Shown here: piece by piece, positions 26,140 through 34,348 of the stretch
Numbering within the stretch: position 1 is the first letter of the stretch
Layout of the letters: every line of letters begins with the position of its first letter
DNA from: Bryobacteraceae bacterium
Lineage (GTDB): Bacteria > Acidobacteriota > Terriglobia > Bryobacterales > Bryobacteraceae
DNA length: 64,000 nt
Assembly (NCBI GenBank): GCA_025928545.1
Contig: JAICJH010000006.1
Location: forward strand, 89,784 to 153,783
Direction: 5' to 3'
Notes under the pieces: generated by a model
The model's input: only the letters and a program-made list of their open reading frames with translations
The model's database searches: none
What the model was told of the DNA's origin: nothing
Position numbers and translations under genes: made by a program

Positions 26140-28500
26140 TTGCCCCAAAGTCCCGCCTCGCGACCCGCCAGTTGGCCCCTACTCTATCTGGCGCTGGCCT
26201 TAACCACATCCGGTACTTTGCTGCTGGAACTCACCCTCACCCGCATCTTTTCCGTCGTCTTCTACTACCATTTTGCGTTTCTGGCTATTTCAATCGCCCT
26301 GTTCGGCCTTGGCGTGGGTGGGGTTCTGTCCTACGTAGTGGCGCCAGGCGGCCGCATTTACAGGAAGCTCGGCGCGGCGAGTCTCATCAATTCGGTGCTG
26401 GCTTTGGGCGCGCTGCTTTTCGTCCTGACCCGCGGCGCCGATATCGGCACCGTGGAACTCGGCATTATTTATTTCACGACGGCTCTGCCATTTGTCGGGA
26501 CGGGCATCATCGTTTCACTCGCCATTTCGGAAACGATGGAGCGCATCGATAAAGTTTATTTTTTCGATTTGCTCGGCGCCGCCGCCGGCTGTCTTGCGCT
26601 GGTGGCTTTTCTGAATACCTTCGGTGGCCCCAACACTGTGATTGCGGTCTCCATCATCTTTGCAGCAGCCGCGGCGATCTGGTTCAGTCTGGACGCTTAC
26701 CGCGTGGGACGAATCGCGGGCGTCGGAGTTGGCCTGTTGTTCACCATCGTTCTGATCCTGAACTGGGGCCATCCGTTCATCGAGGTCCGTTACGCCAAAG
26801 GCCTGAAGCTGCGCACCGAACAATACACGAAGTGGAACAGCATTTCGCGCATCGGCCTCGCTCCCGACAAAGATGCCGGCGAGATGATCTTCATCGATGC
26901 CGATGCCTCCACCGCGATCGCGAATTTCGACTTCAACCATCTGACCCCGAACCAGTTTGACGAACTGGAACACCAGGGCCCCGGTATTCCCTACAATCTG
27001 CGCCCCGGCGCCAAGACCCTCATCATCGGACCGGGCGGCGGTTGGGATGTCTCACGCTCTCTGGCTTCCGGGAGTCACGACGTAACAGCCGTCGAAATCA
27101 ATCCAATCATCGCCACGAAGATCATGCGGCAGCAGTTTCCGCATCTGAGCCAGAATCTCTATCTTCGACCCGACGTCCATATCAACATCGAAGACGGGCG
27201 CAGTTTCGTGCGGCGCAGCAGCGATCGCTTTCAAGTGATTCAGGCGACGCTGGTGGATACCTGGGCTTCCACCGCCGCGGGAGCATTCGCGCTCTCGGAA
27301 AACAATCTCTACACAACCGACGCCTTCCGCGATTACCTCACGCATCTCACTCCCGACGGTTTGCTGACCTTCACTCGCTGGGGCTTCGATCCGCCCCGCG
27401 AATCGCTGCGCCTGGTCTCGTTGGCGATGTCTGCCCTGTCGGATCTCGGCCAACACGAACCATGGCGGCACGTTCTTGTCGGACGCTCCGGCGGAAAATC
27501 TGAGTTGCACGGCTGGGGTGCGCTCGACACTGTCATCTTCTCGCGTATGCCCCTGAGCGACGCGGATGTCGCCCGTGCGCGGCAGGCTTTTGCCGACGCG
27601 CACATGGAAGCGGTCTATCTGCCCGGTGACCCGCCGCGCAATGAATTCGGCCAGTTGCTGCTGGCGAAAGATCCCGTCGCATGGCAACAGAATTACCAGT
27701 TCGACATCACTCCGGTCAGCGACAATCGCCCGTTCTTCTTCTATACGGTGCAGCCGCGCGATGTCTCGGCTTTCATTCTGAAAACGAATTCGAAGTCGGC
27801 AGATTACAAGGTCAACGTAGCGGTGCCGAAGTTGTTCGACGCCATGATCGTGAGTGTGATTGCGGTGGCGATTATTCTCATCCTGCCCCCGCTCGTGCTC
27901 GGAACCAGGTTGCCGCACGAGCGTTCCGTGCGCGGTTTTCTGCTCTACTTCCTGGCGATCGGCATGGGTTACATCCTGATCGAAGTGGCCATGATTCAGA
28001 AATTCGTGCTCTTCCTCGGCCATCCCACTTACGCCCTCACTGTGGTTATTTTCTCGATGCTGGTATCGAGCGGCCTTGGCAGCTACGCCAGCCGAAAGTT
28101 GATTGGCGATAGCCCTGCCCGGCTGATCAAAGCTTTGACTGTGGTCGCTGTTCTGGTGGCAATCCTGGCGGCGATTGTGCAACCTGTGCTGAGTTCCGGC
28201 GTCGGTTTACCGCTGCTGGTGAAGATGGCGGCCACGGTTTTGTTGCTGGCCCCGGCGGGCTTTGCGATGGGCTTGCCGTTTCCGACAGGCTTGCGAATGC
28301 TGGAACGAGCTCACCCGCCATCCGTGCGCTGGGCCTGGTCGCTGAACGCCGCGGCCAGCGTGCTCGGTTCGGTGGGTGCTCTCGTTTTGGCGCTTTATCT
28401 CGGCATCGTACAGACCCTGCTGGTAGGCGGTGGACTCTACCTTTTTGCCGCGCTCGTAGCCGCTATCAGCCGGGTGCCGCGCGCGGCTCGCGTCGCGTAA
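26140..28500 (+). CDS. Polytopic membrane protein with central spermidine synthase-like domain
   Basis: A 786-residue protein. Residues ~12-215 hold about seven helices, residues ~215-560 a Rossmann aminopropyltransferase-like domain, and residues ~565-780 another six or seven helices. The nucleotide loop reads LIIGPGGGWDVSRSL and the acidic strand TAVEINP. The usual DSTDP amine-binding loop of spermidine synthase is altered to VDTWAST, so the first Asp remains and the second is lost; ordinary putrescine aminopropylation is doubtful. The neighbouring aguB-aguA putrescine genes still make a polyamine-related role worth considering. The start is a TTG at 26140. Confidence 0.85.
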   Translation: MPQSPASRPASWPLLYLALALTTSGTLLLELTLTRIFSVVFYYHFAFLAISIALFGLGVGGVLSYVVAPGGRIYRKLGAASLINSVLALGALLFVLTRGADIGTVELGIIYFTTALPFVGTGIIVSLAISETMERIDKVYFFDLLGAAAGCLALVAFLNTFGGPNTVIAVSIIFAAAAAIWFSLDAYRVGRIAGVGVGLLFTIVLILNWGHPFIEVRYAKGLKLRTEQYTKWNSISRIGLAPDKDAGEMIFIDADASTAIANFDFNHLTPNQFDELEHQGPGIPYNLRPGAKTLIIGPGGGWDVSRSLASGSHDVTAVEINPIIATKIMRQQFPHLSQNLYLRPDVHINIEDGRSFVRRSSDRFQVIQATLVDTWASTAAGAFALSENNLYTTDAFRDYLTHLTPDGLLTFTRWGFDPPRESLRLVSLAMSALSDLGQHEPWRHVLVGRSGGKSELHGWGALDTVIFSRMPLSDADVARARQAFADAHMEAVYLPGDPPRNEFGQLLLAKDPVAWQQNYQFDITPVSDNRPFFFYTVQPRDVSAFILKTNSKSADYKVNVAVPKLFDAMIVSVIAVAIILILPPLVLGTRLPHERSVRGFLLYFLAIGMGYILIEVAMIQKFVLFLGHPTYALTVVIFSMLVSSGLGSYASRKLIGDSPARLIKALTVVAVLVAILAAIVQPVLSSGVGLPLLVKMAATVLLLAPAGFAMGLPFPTGLRMLERAHPPSVRWAWSLNAAASVLGSVGALVLALYLGIVQTLLVGGGLYLFAALVAAISRVPRAARVA

Positions 28501-28538
28501 AGTTCAGGCGAATCCGCGCGCGGCATGACACAAGCGGC

Positions 28539-29120
28539 ATGACACAGGACGACAAATCCAACGGCTACGAAGAGATCGCGGACCAGTTCATCGCCAGCCG
28601 CAACCCCGTCATCGGAGCGGAGACAGTGCGCCAATGGAGCACCATCCTGCCGCGGAGCGCGGCGATCCTGGATCTCGGGTGCGGTCACGGATTCCCCATC
28701 TCTCAGGTGCTTGTGGATGAAGGCTTCACGGTCTATGGAATTGACACCTCGCCAACAATGGTCGCCGCGTTTCGGAAAAGATTTCCCGATGCGCACGCGC
28801 GGTGCGAGAGCGTGGAAGAATCGGATTTCTTCGGATGCCAATTCGATGCGGTAGTGGCATGGGGCCTGATGTTTCTGCTGGCGGAGGATGTGCAGGCCAC
28901 GTTGATTCGAAAAGTGGCTCACGCGCTCAAGCCCGGTGGACGGTTTCTATTCACAGCTCCGCGCGAAATCGGTCAGTGGGCGGATCTCAAGACCGGGCGT
29001 CAATCCATTTCGCTGGGAAAAGCTGCTTATGAGGACCTTCTGAAAACCGAGGGCTTCGCGATGGAGGGCGAGCAACTCGATGGCGGCAGCAATTACTACT
29101 ACCTGGCGATCAGGCCCTGA
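28539..29120 (+). CDS. Class I SAM-dependent methyltransferase
   Basis: A 193-residue soluble methyltransferase. Motif I is AILDLGCGHGFPISQ, motif II acidic residue in VYGIDTSPTM, and the post-motif strand is FDAVVAWGLMFLL followed by KPGGRFLFTAP. No accessory domain reveals the substrate. The stop overlaps the end of the convergent TetR gene by 11 bases. A 14-base near-repeat (GCGGCATGACACA) just upstream carries a second, out-of-frame ATG that opens a five-codon frame ending at the real start. Confidence 0.88.
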   Translation: MTQDDKSNGYEEIADQFIASRNPVIGAETVRQWSTILPRSAAILDLGCGHGFPISQVLVDEGFTVYGIDTSPTMVAAFRKRFPDAHARCESVEESDFFGCQFDAVVAWGLMFLLAEDVQATLIRKVAHALKPGGRFLFTAPREIGQWADLKTGRQSISLGKAAYEDLLKTEGFAMEGEQLDGGSNYYYLAIRP

Positions 29121-29700
29121 CAGCCAGCAGCAATCGAAAATGCTCCCGCAGTTGGGCGATGGTTCGATCGAACGGCTCAACCGATCCATACGACCGCGAC
29201 AGCATCACTCCGCCCTCCATCACCGCAAGAACGTAAGTTGCCAGAGCTTCCGAATCCGTGCCGGCGGGAAGCTTCATCTGATCGACGCACTCACGCACCG
29301 CTCCGATCCACCCCGTGAAGTTCTGGGAAATCAAATCGTGAGCGGGCCGATTCTCCGGATCGATTTCAAGAGCGAGGCGCCCCAGAGGACATCCGTACTT
29401 ACAATCGGTTTGCAGGATTCGTCCGCGGTAGCCTTCGAGAATTGCGAAAATTCTTTCAACAGGCTCCCGAGCGCTCGCAAATGCCGGGTCGATTACGACC
29501 GGCCTGAGGGCTTGAACGTAGGTCTCCAGCACGGCCCGAAGCAGCGCTTCCTTGCTTTCGAAAAAATGATAGAAGCTGCCCGAATTCACCTGGGAATGCG
29601 CCAGCAGATCGGCCATGCTCGTCCCGGCGAAACCGCGCTCCCAAAACAGAAAGCGGGCGGATTCGATCAGACGCTCCTTCGTCCCGGGGTTTTTCGTCAT
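29110..29700 (-). CDS. TetR-family transcriptional repressor
   Basis: A 196-residue regulator. The N-terminal helix-turn-helix is typical (TKERLIESARFLFWERGFAGTSMADLLAHSQVNSGSFYHFFESKEAL). The C-terminal ligand domain has a Cys pair (DCKYGCPLGRLALEID) seen in the TetR_C subfamily that binds hydrophobic or electrophilic ligands. It faces away from the exported SRPBCC gene across 56 bases that hold a strong palindrome, so it probably represses that gene and itself. Confidence 0.93.
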   Translation of the reverse strand: MTKNPGTKERLIESARFLFWERGFAGTSMADLLAHSQVNSGSFYHFFESKEALLRAVLETYVQALRPVVIDPAFASAREPVERIFAILEGYRGRILQTDCKYGCPLGRLALEIDPENRPAHDLISQNFTGWIGAVRECVDQMKLPAGTDSEALATYVLAVMEGGVMLSRSYGSVEPFDRTIAQLREHFRLLLAVRA

Positions 29701-29707
29701 GACCTTA

Positions 29708-29755
29708 TTGACTTTTTAGAGTAGCAGTGATTTACTTGAATGATCAACCAAGTAA
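29708..29755 (+). promoter_or_regulatory. Promoter and TetR operator ahead of the SRPBCC gene
   Basis: TTGACT at 29708-29713 and TTTACT at 29731-29736 are spaced by 17 bases, a fair sigma-70 promoter. The -10 lies inside a palindrome: TTACTTG at 29732-29738 and CAAGTAA at 29749-29755, with TTGA/TCAA symmetry inside. The 24-base size fits a TetR dimer-pair site, and binding would block the -10. Confidence 0.72.
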
Positions 29756-29756
29756 T

Positions 29757-30284
29757 ATGAAAACACTCCTGCTCTTCGCCATCGCCACCCTCACCTTCGC
29801 GCAAAGCCCGGTCAAGACGGTAAAACGGCCTGCTCCCGACAAGGCGCTGATATTCGAGGTGACTGTCCCCGCCAGCCGGGCTGACGTCTGGAAGGCCTTC
29901 ACCACCAGTGAAGGTCTGAGCACCTGGCTGACTCCCGGCGCCATCGTGGATCTCCGAAAAGGCGGTGAGTGGACGGCGCATTTCCCTGGCGGCAGCACCG
30001 GCGGCGGTAACATCCTGAGCTTTATTCCGGAAAAGGAAGTGGTCATCGCAGCCCTGTGCCCCGATCAATTCCCCACAGTTCGCGCAACGCGAACCAACGC
30101 CAGATTCGAATTCATCGTGCAAGGGAATTCGACGCTGGTGCGGCTTACGCAAACCGGCTGGAAGACGGGAGAAGAGTGGGACAAAGCCTATGACTATCTC
30201 GCCCAGGGCAACGTGCAGTTACTCGAAACTCTTCGCCGCCGCTTCGTGAGCGGACCCCTCGACTGGGCGAAAGAGTGGAAATAA
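29757..30284 (+). CDS. Exported SRPBCC (AHSA1-like) domain protein
   Basis: A 175-residue protein with a cleavable signal (MKTLLLFAIATLTFAQ). The body is a START/AHSA1-type lipid-binding fold: FEVTVPASRADVWKAFTTSEGLSTWLTPGAIVDLRKGGEWTAHF and the C-terminal helix EEWDKAYDYLAQGNVQLLETLRRRF. These folds hold hydrophobic ligands; AHSA1 relatives are usually cytoplasmic, so the signal peptide is unusual. The ATG at 29757 comes right after the TetR palindrome, so expression is probably released when the repressor binds its ligand. Confidence 0.85.
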   Translation: MKTLLLFAIATLTFAQSPVKTVKRPAPDKALIFEVTVPASRADVWKAFTTSEGLSTWLTPGAIVDLRKGGEWTAHFPGGSTGGGNILSFIPEKEVVIAALCPDQFPTVRATRTNARFEFIVQGNSTLVRLTQTGWKTGEEWDKAYDYLAQGNVQLLETLRRRFVSGPLDWAKEWK

Positions 30285-30291
30285 GAAAACG

Positions 30292-30316
30292 CCGGTGACA
30301 ACTTTCTACCGGTTTC
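30292..30316. terminator. Bidirectional terminator between SRPBCC and sahH
   Basis: CCGGT and ACCGG pair across 11 bases. TTTCTC follows on the plus strand and CGTTTTCTTATTT on the minus strand. It lies 8 bases after the plus-strand stop. The region up to 30573 (289 bases) has no gene; it also holds a GTCCGC/GCGGAC stem at 30324-30348. Confidence 0.5.
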
Positions 30317-30516
30317 TCGACCCGTCCGCATGTGACTAATTCGCGGACTGTTAGCCCGCTTTCTCCACCCGGACCCGGCGTTGTTAACCCCTTATTTCCT
30401 TGCAGTCCATGCTACCGTCCAGGCGTATAGACGGCCGTCTTCGACAAGGAGCTCCGGCCAACGGTTCTTTGCCAACAGAATATTGACCGGACACGCGCAG
30501 ACTCCGCAACGAAATA

Positions 30517-30552
30517 CGGCCCAGGTTCGTTTTGTAAAACGAACCTGGGCCG
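30517..30552 (-). terminator. Long perfect hairpin after adenosylhomocysteinase
   Basis: A 17-base arm and its exact complement separated by two bases, 21 bases past the sahH stop. The T-run lies before, not after, the hairpin on the minus strand, so it is not a textbook terminator. It could act as a transcript end stabiliser. Confidence 0.55.
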
Positions 30553-30573
30553 CAAAAAAACTCCGGTCGGCAG

Positions 30574-32001
30574 TTAGTAGCGGTAGTGATCCGGCTTGTA
30601 CGGACCGTCCACCGGAACGCCGATGTAATCCGCCTGCTCCTTCGTCAGCCGCGTGAGTTTCACGCCGATCTTTTCAAGGTGCAGCCGCGCCACTTCCTCG
30701 TCCAGCTTCTTCGGCAGAACGTAAACGCCGGGCTTGTAGGTGTCTTTGTTGGCCCACAGATCCAGCTGCGCCAAAGTCTGGTTGGAGAAGCTGTTCGACA
30801 TCACAAAGCTGGGGTGGCCTGTCGCGCAACCCAGGTTCACCAGGCGGCCCTCAGCCAGCACGAAAATGCTGTTGCCCGCCGGGAACGTGTACTGATCCAC
30901 CTGCGGCTTGATCTCCAGCTTCTTCGCGTCCGACCCGTTGAGCTTATCCACCTGAATTTCGCTGTCGAAGTGGCCGATATTGCAGACAATCGCCTGATCC
31001 TTCATCTTGCGCATGTGCTCCAGCGTGATCACGTCGACATTGCCCGTCGTCGTAACGTAGATATCGCCGCGGCCCAGTGTGTCTTCAATCGGGCAGACTT
31101 CGTAGCCTTCCATCGCCGCCTGCAAAGCGTTAATCGGATCGATTTCCGTGATCACCACACGGGCGCCGAGACCCCGCAGCGAGTGCGCGCTTCCCTTGCC
31201 GACATCGCCGTACCCGCAAACCACGCAGACTTTGCCGGCAACCATGACGTCGGTCGCGCGCTTGATGCCGTCGGCCAGCGATTCGCGGCAGCCATACAGG
31301 TTATCGAACTTGGACTTCGTGACCGAATCGTTCACATTGATGGCGGGAATCAGCAGTTCGCCCGCTTCGTGCATCTTGTATAAGCGGTGAACGCCGGTCG
31401 TGGTTTCTTCCGAAACGCCGCGCCAGTCCTTCACCACGTTGTGCCAGACGGTCTTGTTTTCCGCGTTGATCTTCTTCAGCAGATCTTTGATGACCTGCTC
31501 TTCGCGGTTGCCGGAAGGCGTGTTGACCCACTTGCTGCCATTTTCCAGTTCGTAGCCCTTATGGATGAAGAGGGTCGCATCGCCGCCATCGTCCACGATG
31601 AGCTGCGGACCCAGCCCACCCGGATGGCTCAGCGCCATGTTCGTGCACCACCAGTAGTCTTCGAGTGTTTCGCCCTTCCACGCAAAAACGGGCACGCCGG
31701 CCGCCGCGATGGCTGCGGCTGCATGATCCTGAGTGGAGAAAATATTGCAGCTTGCCCAGCGCACCGAAGCGCCGAGGTCGACCAGGGTTTCGATCAGCAC
31801 CGCGGTCTGAATCGTCATGTGCAGCGATCCGGTGACCCGCACGCCGGCCAACGGCTTCGTTTTTGCATATTTCTGTCGGATCGACATCAGGCCGGGCATT
31901 TCCTTCTCGGCGATGGTGATCTCTTTACGGCCCCAATCGGCCAGTTTCATGTCTGCGACTTTGTAATCAAGGCCTGTTGCGGGTAGTGTGGCGCTGCTCA
32001 T
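30574..32001 (-). CDS. ahcY: S-adenosylhomocysteine hydrolase
   Basis: A 475-residue enzyme splitting SAH into homocysteine and adenosine, relieving inhibition of methyltransferases. The N-terminal catalytic domain shows [15 protein letters not shown] and the [13 protein letters not shown] signature; the NAD loop is [22 protein letters not shown]; the C-terminus ends KPDHYRY with the conserved Lys and Tyr that reach into the partner subunit. A GGAG site sits 12 bases before the ATG. It is divergent from an ArsR-methyltransferase fusion with a symmetric site between them. Confidence 0.98.
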   Translation of the reverse strand: MSSATLPATGLDYKVADMKLADWGRKEITIAEKEMPGLMSIRQKYAKTKPLAGVRVTGSLHMTIQTAVLIETLVDLGASVRWASCNIFSTQDHAAAAIAAAGVPVFAWKGETLEDYWWCTNMALSHPGGLGPQLIVDDGGDATLFIHKGYELENGSKWVNTPSGNREEQVIKDLLKKINAENKTVWHNVVKDWRGVSEETTTGVHRLYKMHEAGELLIPAINVNDSVTKSKFDNLYGCRESLADGIKRATDVMVAGKVCVVCGYGDVGKGSAHSLRGLGARVVITEIDPINALQAAMEGYEVCPIEDTLGRGDIYVTTTGNVDVITLEHMRKMKDQAIVCNIGHFDSEIQVDKLNGSDAKKLEIKPQVDQYTFPAGNSIFVLAEGRLVNLGCATGHPSFVMSNSFSNQTLAQLDLWANKDTYKPGVYVLPKKLDEEVARLHLEKIGVKLTRLTKEQADYIGVPVDGPYKPDHYRY

Positions 32002-32026
32002 GCTGTTTCTAATCTCCTATCAACTA

Positions 32027-32042
32027 ATCAAAATATATTGAT
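32027..32042. promoter_or_regulatory. ArsR-type dyad between ahcY and the ArsR-methyltransferase fusion
   Basis: ATCAA-N6-TTGAT, an AT-rich dyad of the size used by ArsR-family dimers. The right half overlaps TTGATG, which with TACAAT at 32062-32067 (18-base spacing) could be the -35/-10 of the plus-strand gene. On the minus strand its centre reads TATATT, a possible -10 for ahcY. Binding would then affect both genes. Confidence 0.6.
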
Positions 32043-32074
32043 GTATTGCTCCGACAAGTTCTACAATAGCATGC

Positions 32075-32995
32075 GTGGCATCGATTCTCAAGAGTCTCAA
32101 ACTGGTTTCCGATCCGAGCCGTCTCCGCATTCTGTTGCTCCTCGAACAGGAAGAATTATCCGTGGCCGAGCTTCAGGAAATCCTGGCCATGGGACAGAGC
32201 CGGATCTCCACCCATCTTTCCCAGCTCAAGGCCGCCGGACTTGTGGAGGACCGAAAACAAGGCAAGAACAGCATTTACCGGCTTCGCGATCGGCAACTGC
32301 TCCAGCTATTCCAATACGCGGCCAGCGAACTTCCTGAAGCCACCACCGATTTGCGCGGCCTGGTGCTGGTGCTCGAAAAGCGGCGCGACAAGGTCCGGGG
32401 CTATTTCGATGAGCTGGCGGGGAAGTTTGGGCGCAACTACGTCCCCGGCCGCAGCTGGAAAGGGCTCGCCGAAACCCTGCTCCAGTTGATGCCCCCGATG
32501 GAGATTGCGGATTTGGGAGCGGGAGAAGGCACGTTTTCCCAGCTGCTTGCCCAGCGCGCCAAACGGGTAATCGCGGTCGACAACTCCGCGAAAATGGTGG
32601 AATTCGGCGCGAAGCTGGCCCGCGAAAACGGCATTGCGAATCTGGAATACCGCGTGGGAGATCTGGAGTCGCCGCCGATCGAAGACGCCTCCATCGATCT
32701 GGCGTTCTTCAGCCAAAGCCTGCATCACGCCCTCCATCCCGAAAGGGCTGTAACGGCAGGGGCGCGGCTTCTCAGGCCGGGCGGCAGGATCGTCATCCTC
32801 GACCTGAAGAAGCACAGCTTCGAGCAGGCGCGGGATCTTTATGCGGATACCTGGCTTGGCTTTTCGGAAGTGGAGTTGCGTGGTTTCCTGGAAAATGCCG
32901 GATTCGAAGATGTGCAAAGCTGGGTCGTGGACCGCGAACAACAATCGCCGGGCCTGGAAACGATTCTCGCCATTGGCCGGAAGCCCGCTGCATGA
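32075..32995 (+). CDS. ArsR-type regulator fused to a SAM-dependent methyltransferase domain
   Basis: A 306-residue two-domain protein. Residues ~1-75 form an ArsR winged helix (DPSRLRILLLLEQEELSVAELQEILAMGQSRISTHLSQLKAAGLVEDRKQGK). Residues ~125-300 form a class I methyltransferase (IADLGAGEGTFSQLL, VDNSAKM, LAFFSQSLHHALHPE, RPGGRIVILDL). Fusions of this kind next to SAH hydrolase or Met-cycle genes are known as SAH/SAM-responsive regulators (SahR-type) in Proteobacteria; the present gene is divergent from ahcY. The start codon is GTG at 32075; the best promoter would start transcription almost at it, hinting at a leaderless mRNA. Confidence 0.9.
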   Translation: MASILKSLKLVSDPSRLRILLLLEQEELSVAELQEILAMGQSRISTHLSQLKAAGLVEDRKQGKNSIYRLRDRQLLQLFQYAASELPEATTDLRGLVLVLEKRRDKVRGYFDELAGKFGRNYVPGRSWKGLAETLLQLMPPMEIADLGAGEGTFSQLLAQRAKRVIAVDNSAKMVEFGAKLARENGIANLEYRVGDLESPPIEDASIDLAFFSQSLHHALHPERAVTAGARLLRPGGRIVILDLKKHSFEQARDLYADTWLGFSEVELRGFLENAGFEDVQSWVVDREQQSPGLETILAIGRKPAA

Positions 32996-33411
32996 ATTCT
33001 GAAGCTTCATTTGTCACGTTCGTTCCGCTGGCCGGATTTGGCCTCCTGCTCGCCTTTACAGCAGGAGAAGGAGCGTGGCCACCGGAGCGGATCGCCGGAT
33101 TTGTGCTGGTAGTTGGCGGCCTGGTTTTACTGACTATCGCCCGCTTCAATCTGGGAAGTTCATTTTCCGTGACTCCACAGGCGAAAAAGCTCGTGACGAA
33201 CGGTGTCTATTCGAAAATCCAGCATCCAGTCTATGTGTTTTCGGCCTTCGTGCTGGCGGGTCTCGCGTTGTACTTTGGAAAACCAACGTATCTCGTATTC
33301 CTCGTAGTACTGGTGCCGCTGCAAGTGGCGCGAGCACGCAAAGAAAGTCAGAAGCTGGAAGAAAAGTTCGGCGACGAATACCGGGAATGGAAGCGGACGA
33401 CCTGGTTCTGA
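32992..33411 (+). CDS. Membrane ICMT/PEMT-like methyltransferase
   Basis: A 139-residue integral membrane protein with four helices. The C-terminal motif LVTNGVYSKIQHPVYVFSAFVLAGLAL...ARARKESQKLEEKFGDEYREW is the SAM-binding signature of the isoprenylcysteine carboxyl methyltransferase/phosphatidylethanolamine methyltransferase family (the Tyr-X-X-X-X-His-Pro and Glu-Glu-Tyr pieces). Its start overlaps the stop of the ArsR-methyltransferase fusion as ATGA, so both are made together. The acceptor is unknown. Confidence 0.85.
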   Translation: MNSEASFVTFVPLAGFGLLLAFTAGEGAWPPERIAGFVLVVGGLVLLTIARFNLGSSFSVTPQAKKLVTNGVYSKIQHPVYVFSAFVLAGLALYFGKPTYLVFLVVLVPLQVARARKESQKLEEKFGDEYREWKRTTWF

Positions 33412-33418
33412 CCGCGAC

Positions 33419-34288
33419 CTATCTGGTCGCCACCCAGGCCAGAACCGCTGCGCCAACCACAAGCCGATAAATTGCGAACGGCACAAAACCACGGCTGCGC
33501 ACCCAGTTCATGAACCAGCCCACCACCCCGTAAGCCACCACAAACGAGATCAGAGTCCCCAAAAAAAGCAGTACCCATGAATGTGAGTCCATGTGAACCG
33601 GAAGTTCGCCGCTCGTGGGCTTCAGTGAGTCCCGCAGGTCATGGCCGGTCGCCGCCACCATCGTTGGAATCGAAAGCAAAAATGAGAATTCCAGCGCGGC
33701 AAATCGGGAAAGTCCGCAGATCTGGCCGCCCGCGATAGTCGCCATGGATCGCGAAGTGCCCGGGAAGATTCCGGAGAGCGCCTGGCACAGGCCAATCCAG
33801 ATCGACCTTCCAACACCCATCTCTTCCACTTCGCGCGCCGCGTCGTTTTCCGACGAGCTCGTACCGTGGGAACCGTAGATCGCATCCACAATCCACATCA
33901 CAACGCCGCCGACGATCATTGTGATCGCGATCAGCGACAGGTTTTCCAGATGTTTTGAGATCAGCTTCTTCAGTAACAGTGCAGGCACCGCGGTAAAGAA
34001 AAAAGCGATCAAAGTCAGGGTGACCGGGTGGGTCATGACAGTGCGGTCCCCGCGCGTTCCCGACGGAAACGAGGCTAGCCAGACGGCGATGCGGTTCCGG
34101 AAGAAGATCGGCAGGCAAAGAATAGGCCCGATCTGAATCACGATGGCGAACATTTTCCAGAATCCGTTGCTCAGATCCGTGCCGAGCAGCGCCTGAGCGA
34201 TACGTAAATGGGCGGTGGAACTGACGGGCAGGAACTCGGTGATCCCCTCAACGATTCCCAGGATGATGGTGAGCAAATAGTCGTTCAA
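33419..34288 (-). CDS. uppP: Undecaprenyl-diphosphate phosphatase
   Basis: A membrane enzyme of about 289 residues that recycles the C55 lipid carrier for peptidoglycan and other envelope polymers. Motifs: EGITEFLPVSSTAHL (the usual GH is AH here) and GIFPGTSRSMATIAGG with its catalytic Arg/Ser residues. About eight helices. The TTG at 34288 (MNDYLLTIILGIVEG) matches family N-termini; a TTG at 34306 would add six residues but lacks a ribosome site. Divergent from pyk. Confidence 0.95.
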   Translation of the reverse strand: MNDYLLTIILGIVEGITEFLPVSSTAHLRIAQALLGTDLSNGFWKMFAIVIQIGPILCLPIFFRNRIAVWLASFPSGTRGDRTVMTHPVTLTLIAFFFTAVPALLLKKLISKHLENLSLIAITMIVGGVVMWIVDAIYGSHGTSSSENDAAREVEEMGVGRSIWIGLCQALSGIFPGTSRSMATIAGGQICGLSRFAALEFSFLLSIPTMVAATGHDLRDSLKPTSGELPVHMDSHSWVLLFLGTLISFVVAYGVVGWFMNWVRSRGFVPFAIYRLVVGAAVLAWVATR

Positions 34289-34348
34289 GTAAGGCCATCT
34301 TAGCAAGCGGAGGGTGGCGACAACTGCACGCTATCCTGGTATCAAGAG

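Noticed and set aside
28525..28541. Five-codon frame just before the methyltransferase start
   Set aside because: Explained by a 14-base near-duplication; no separate ribosome site.
32002..32074. SAH riboswitch before ahcY
   Set aside because: The leader is AT-rich and only 73 bases, without the GC-rich stems of the SAH aptamer; protein control is more likely.
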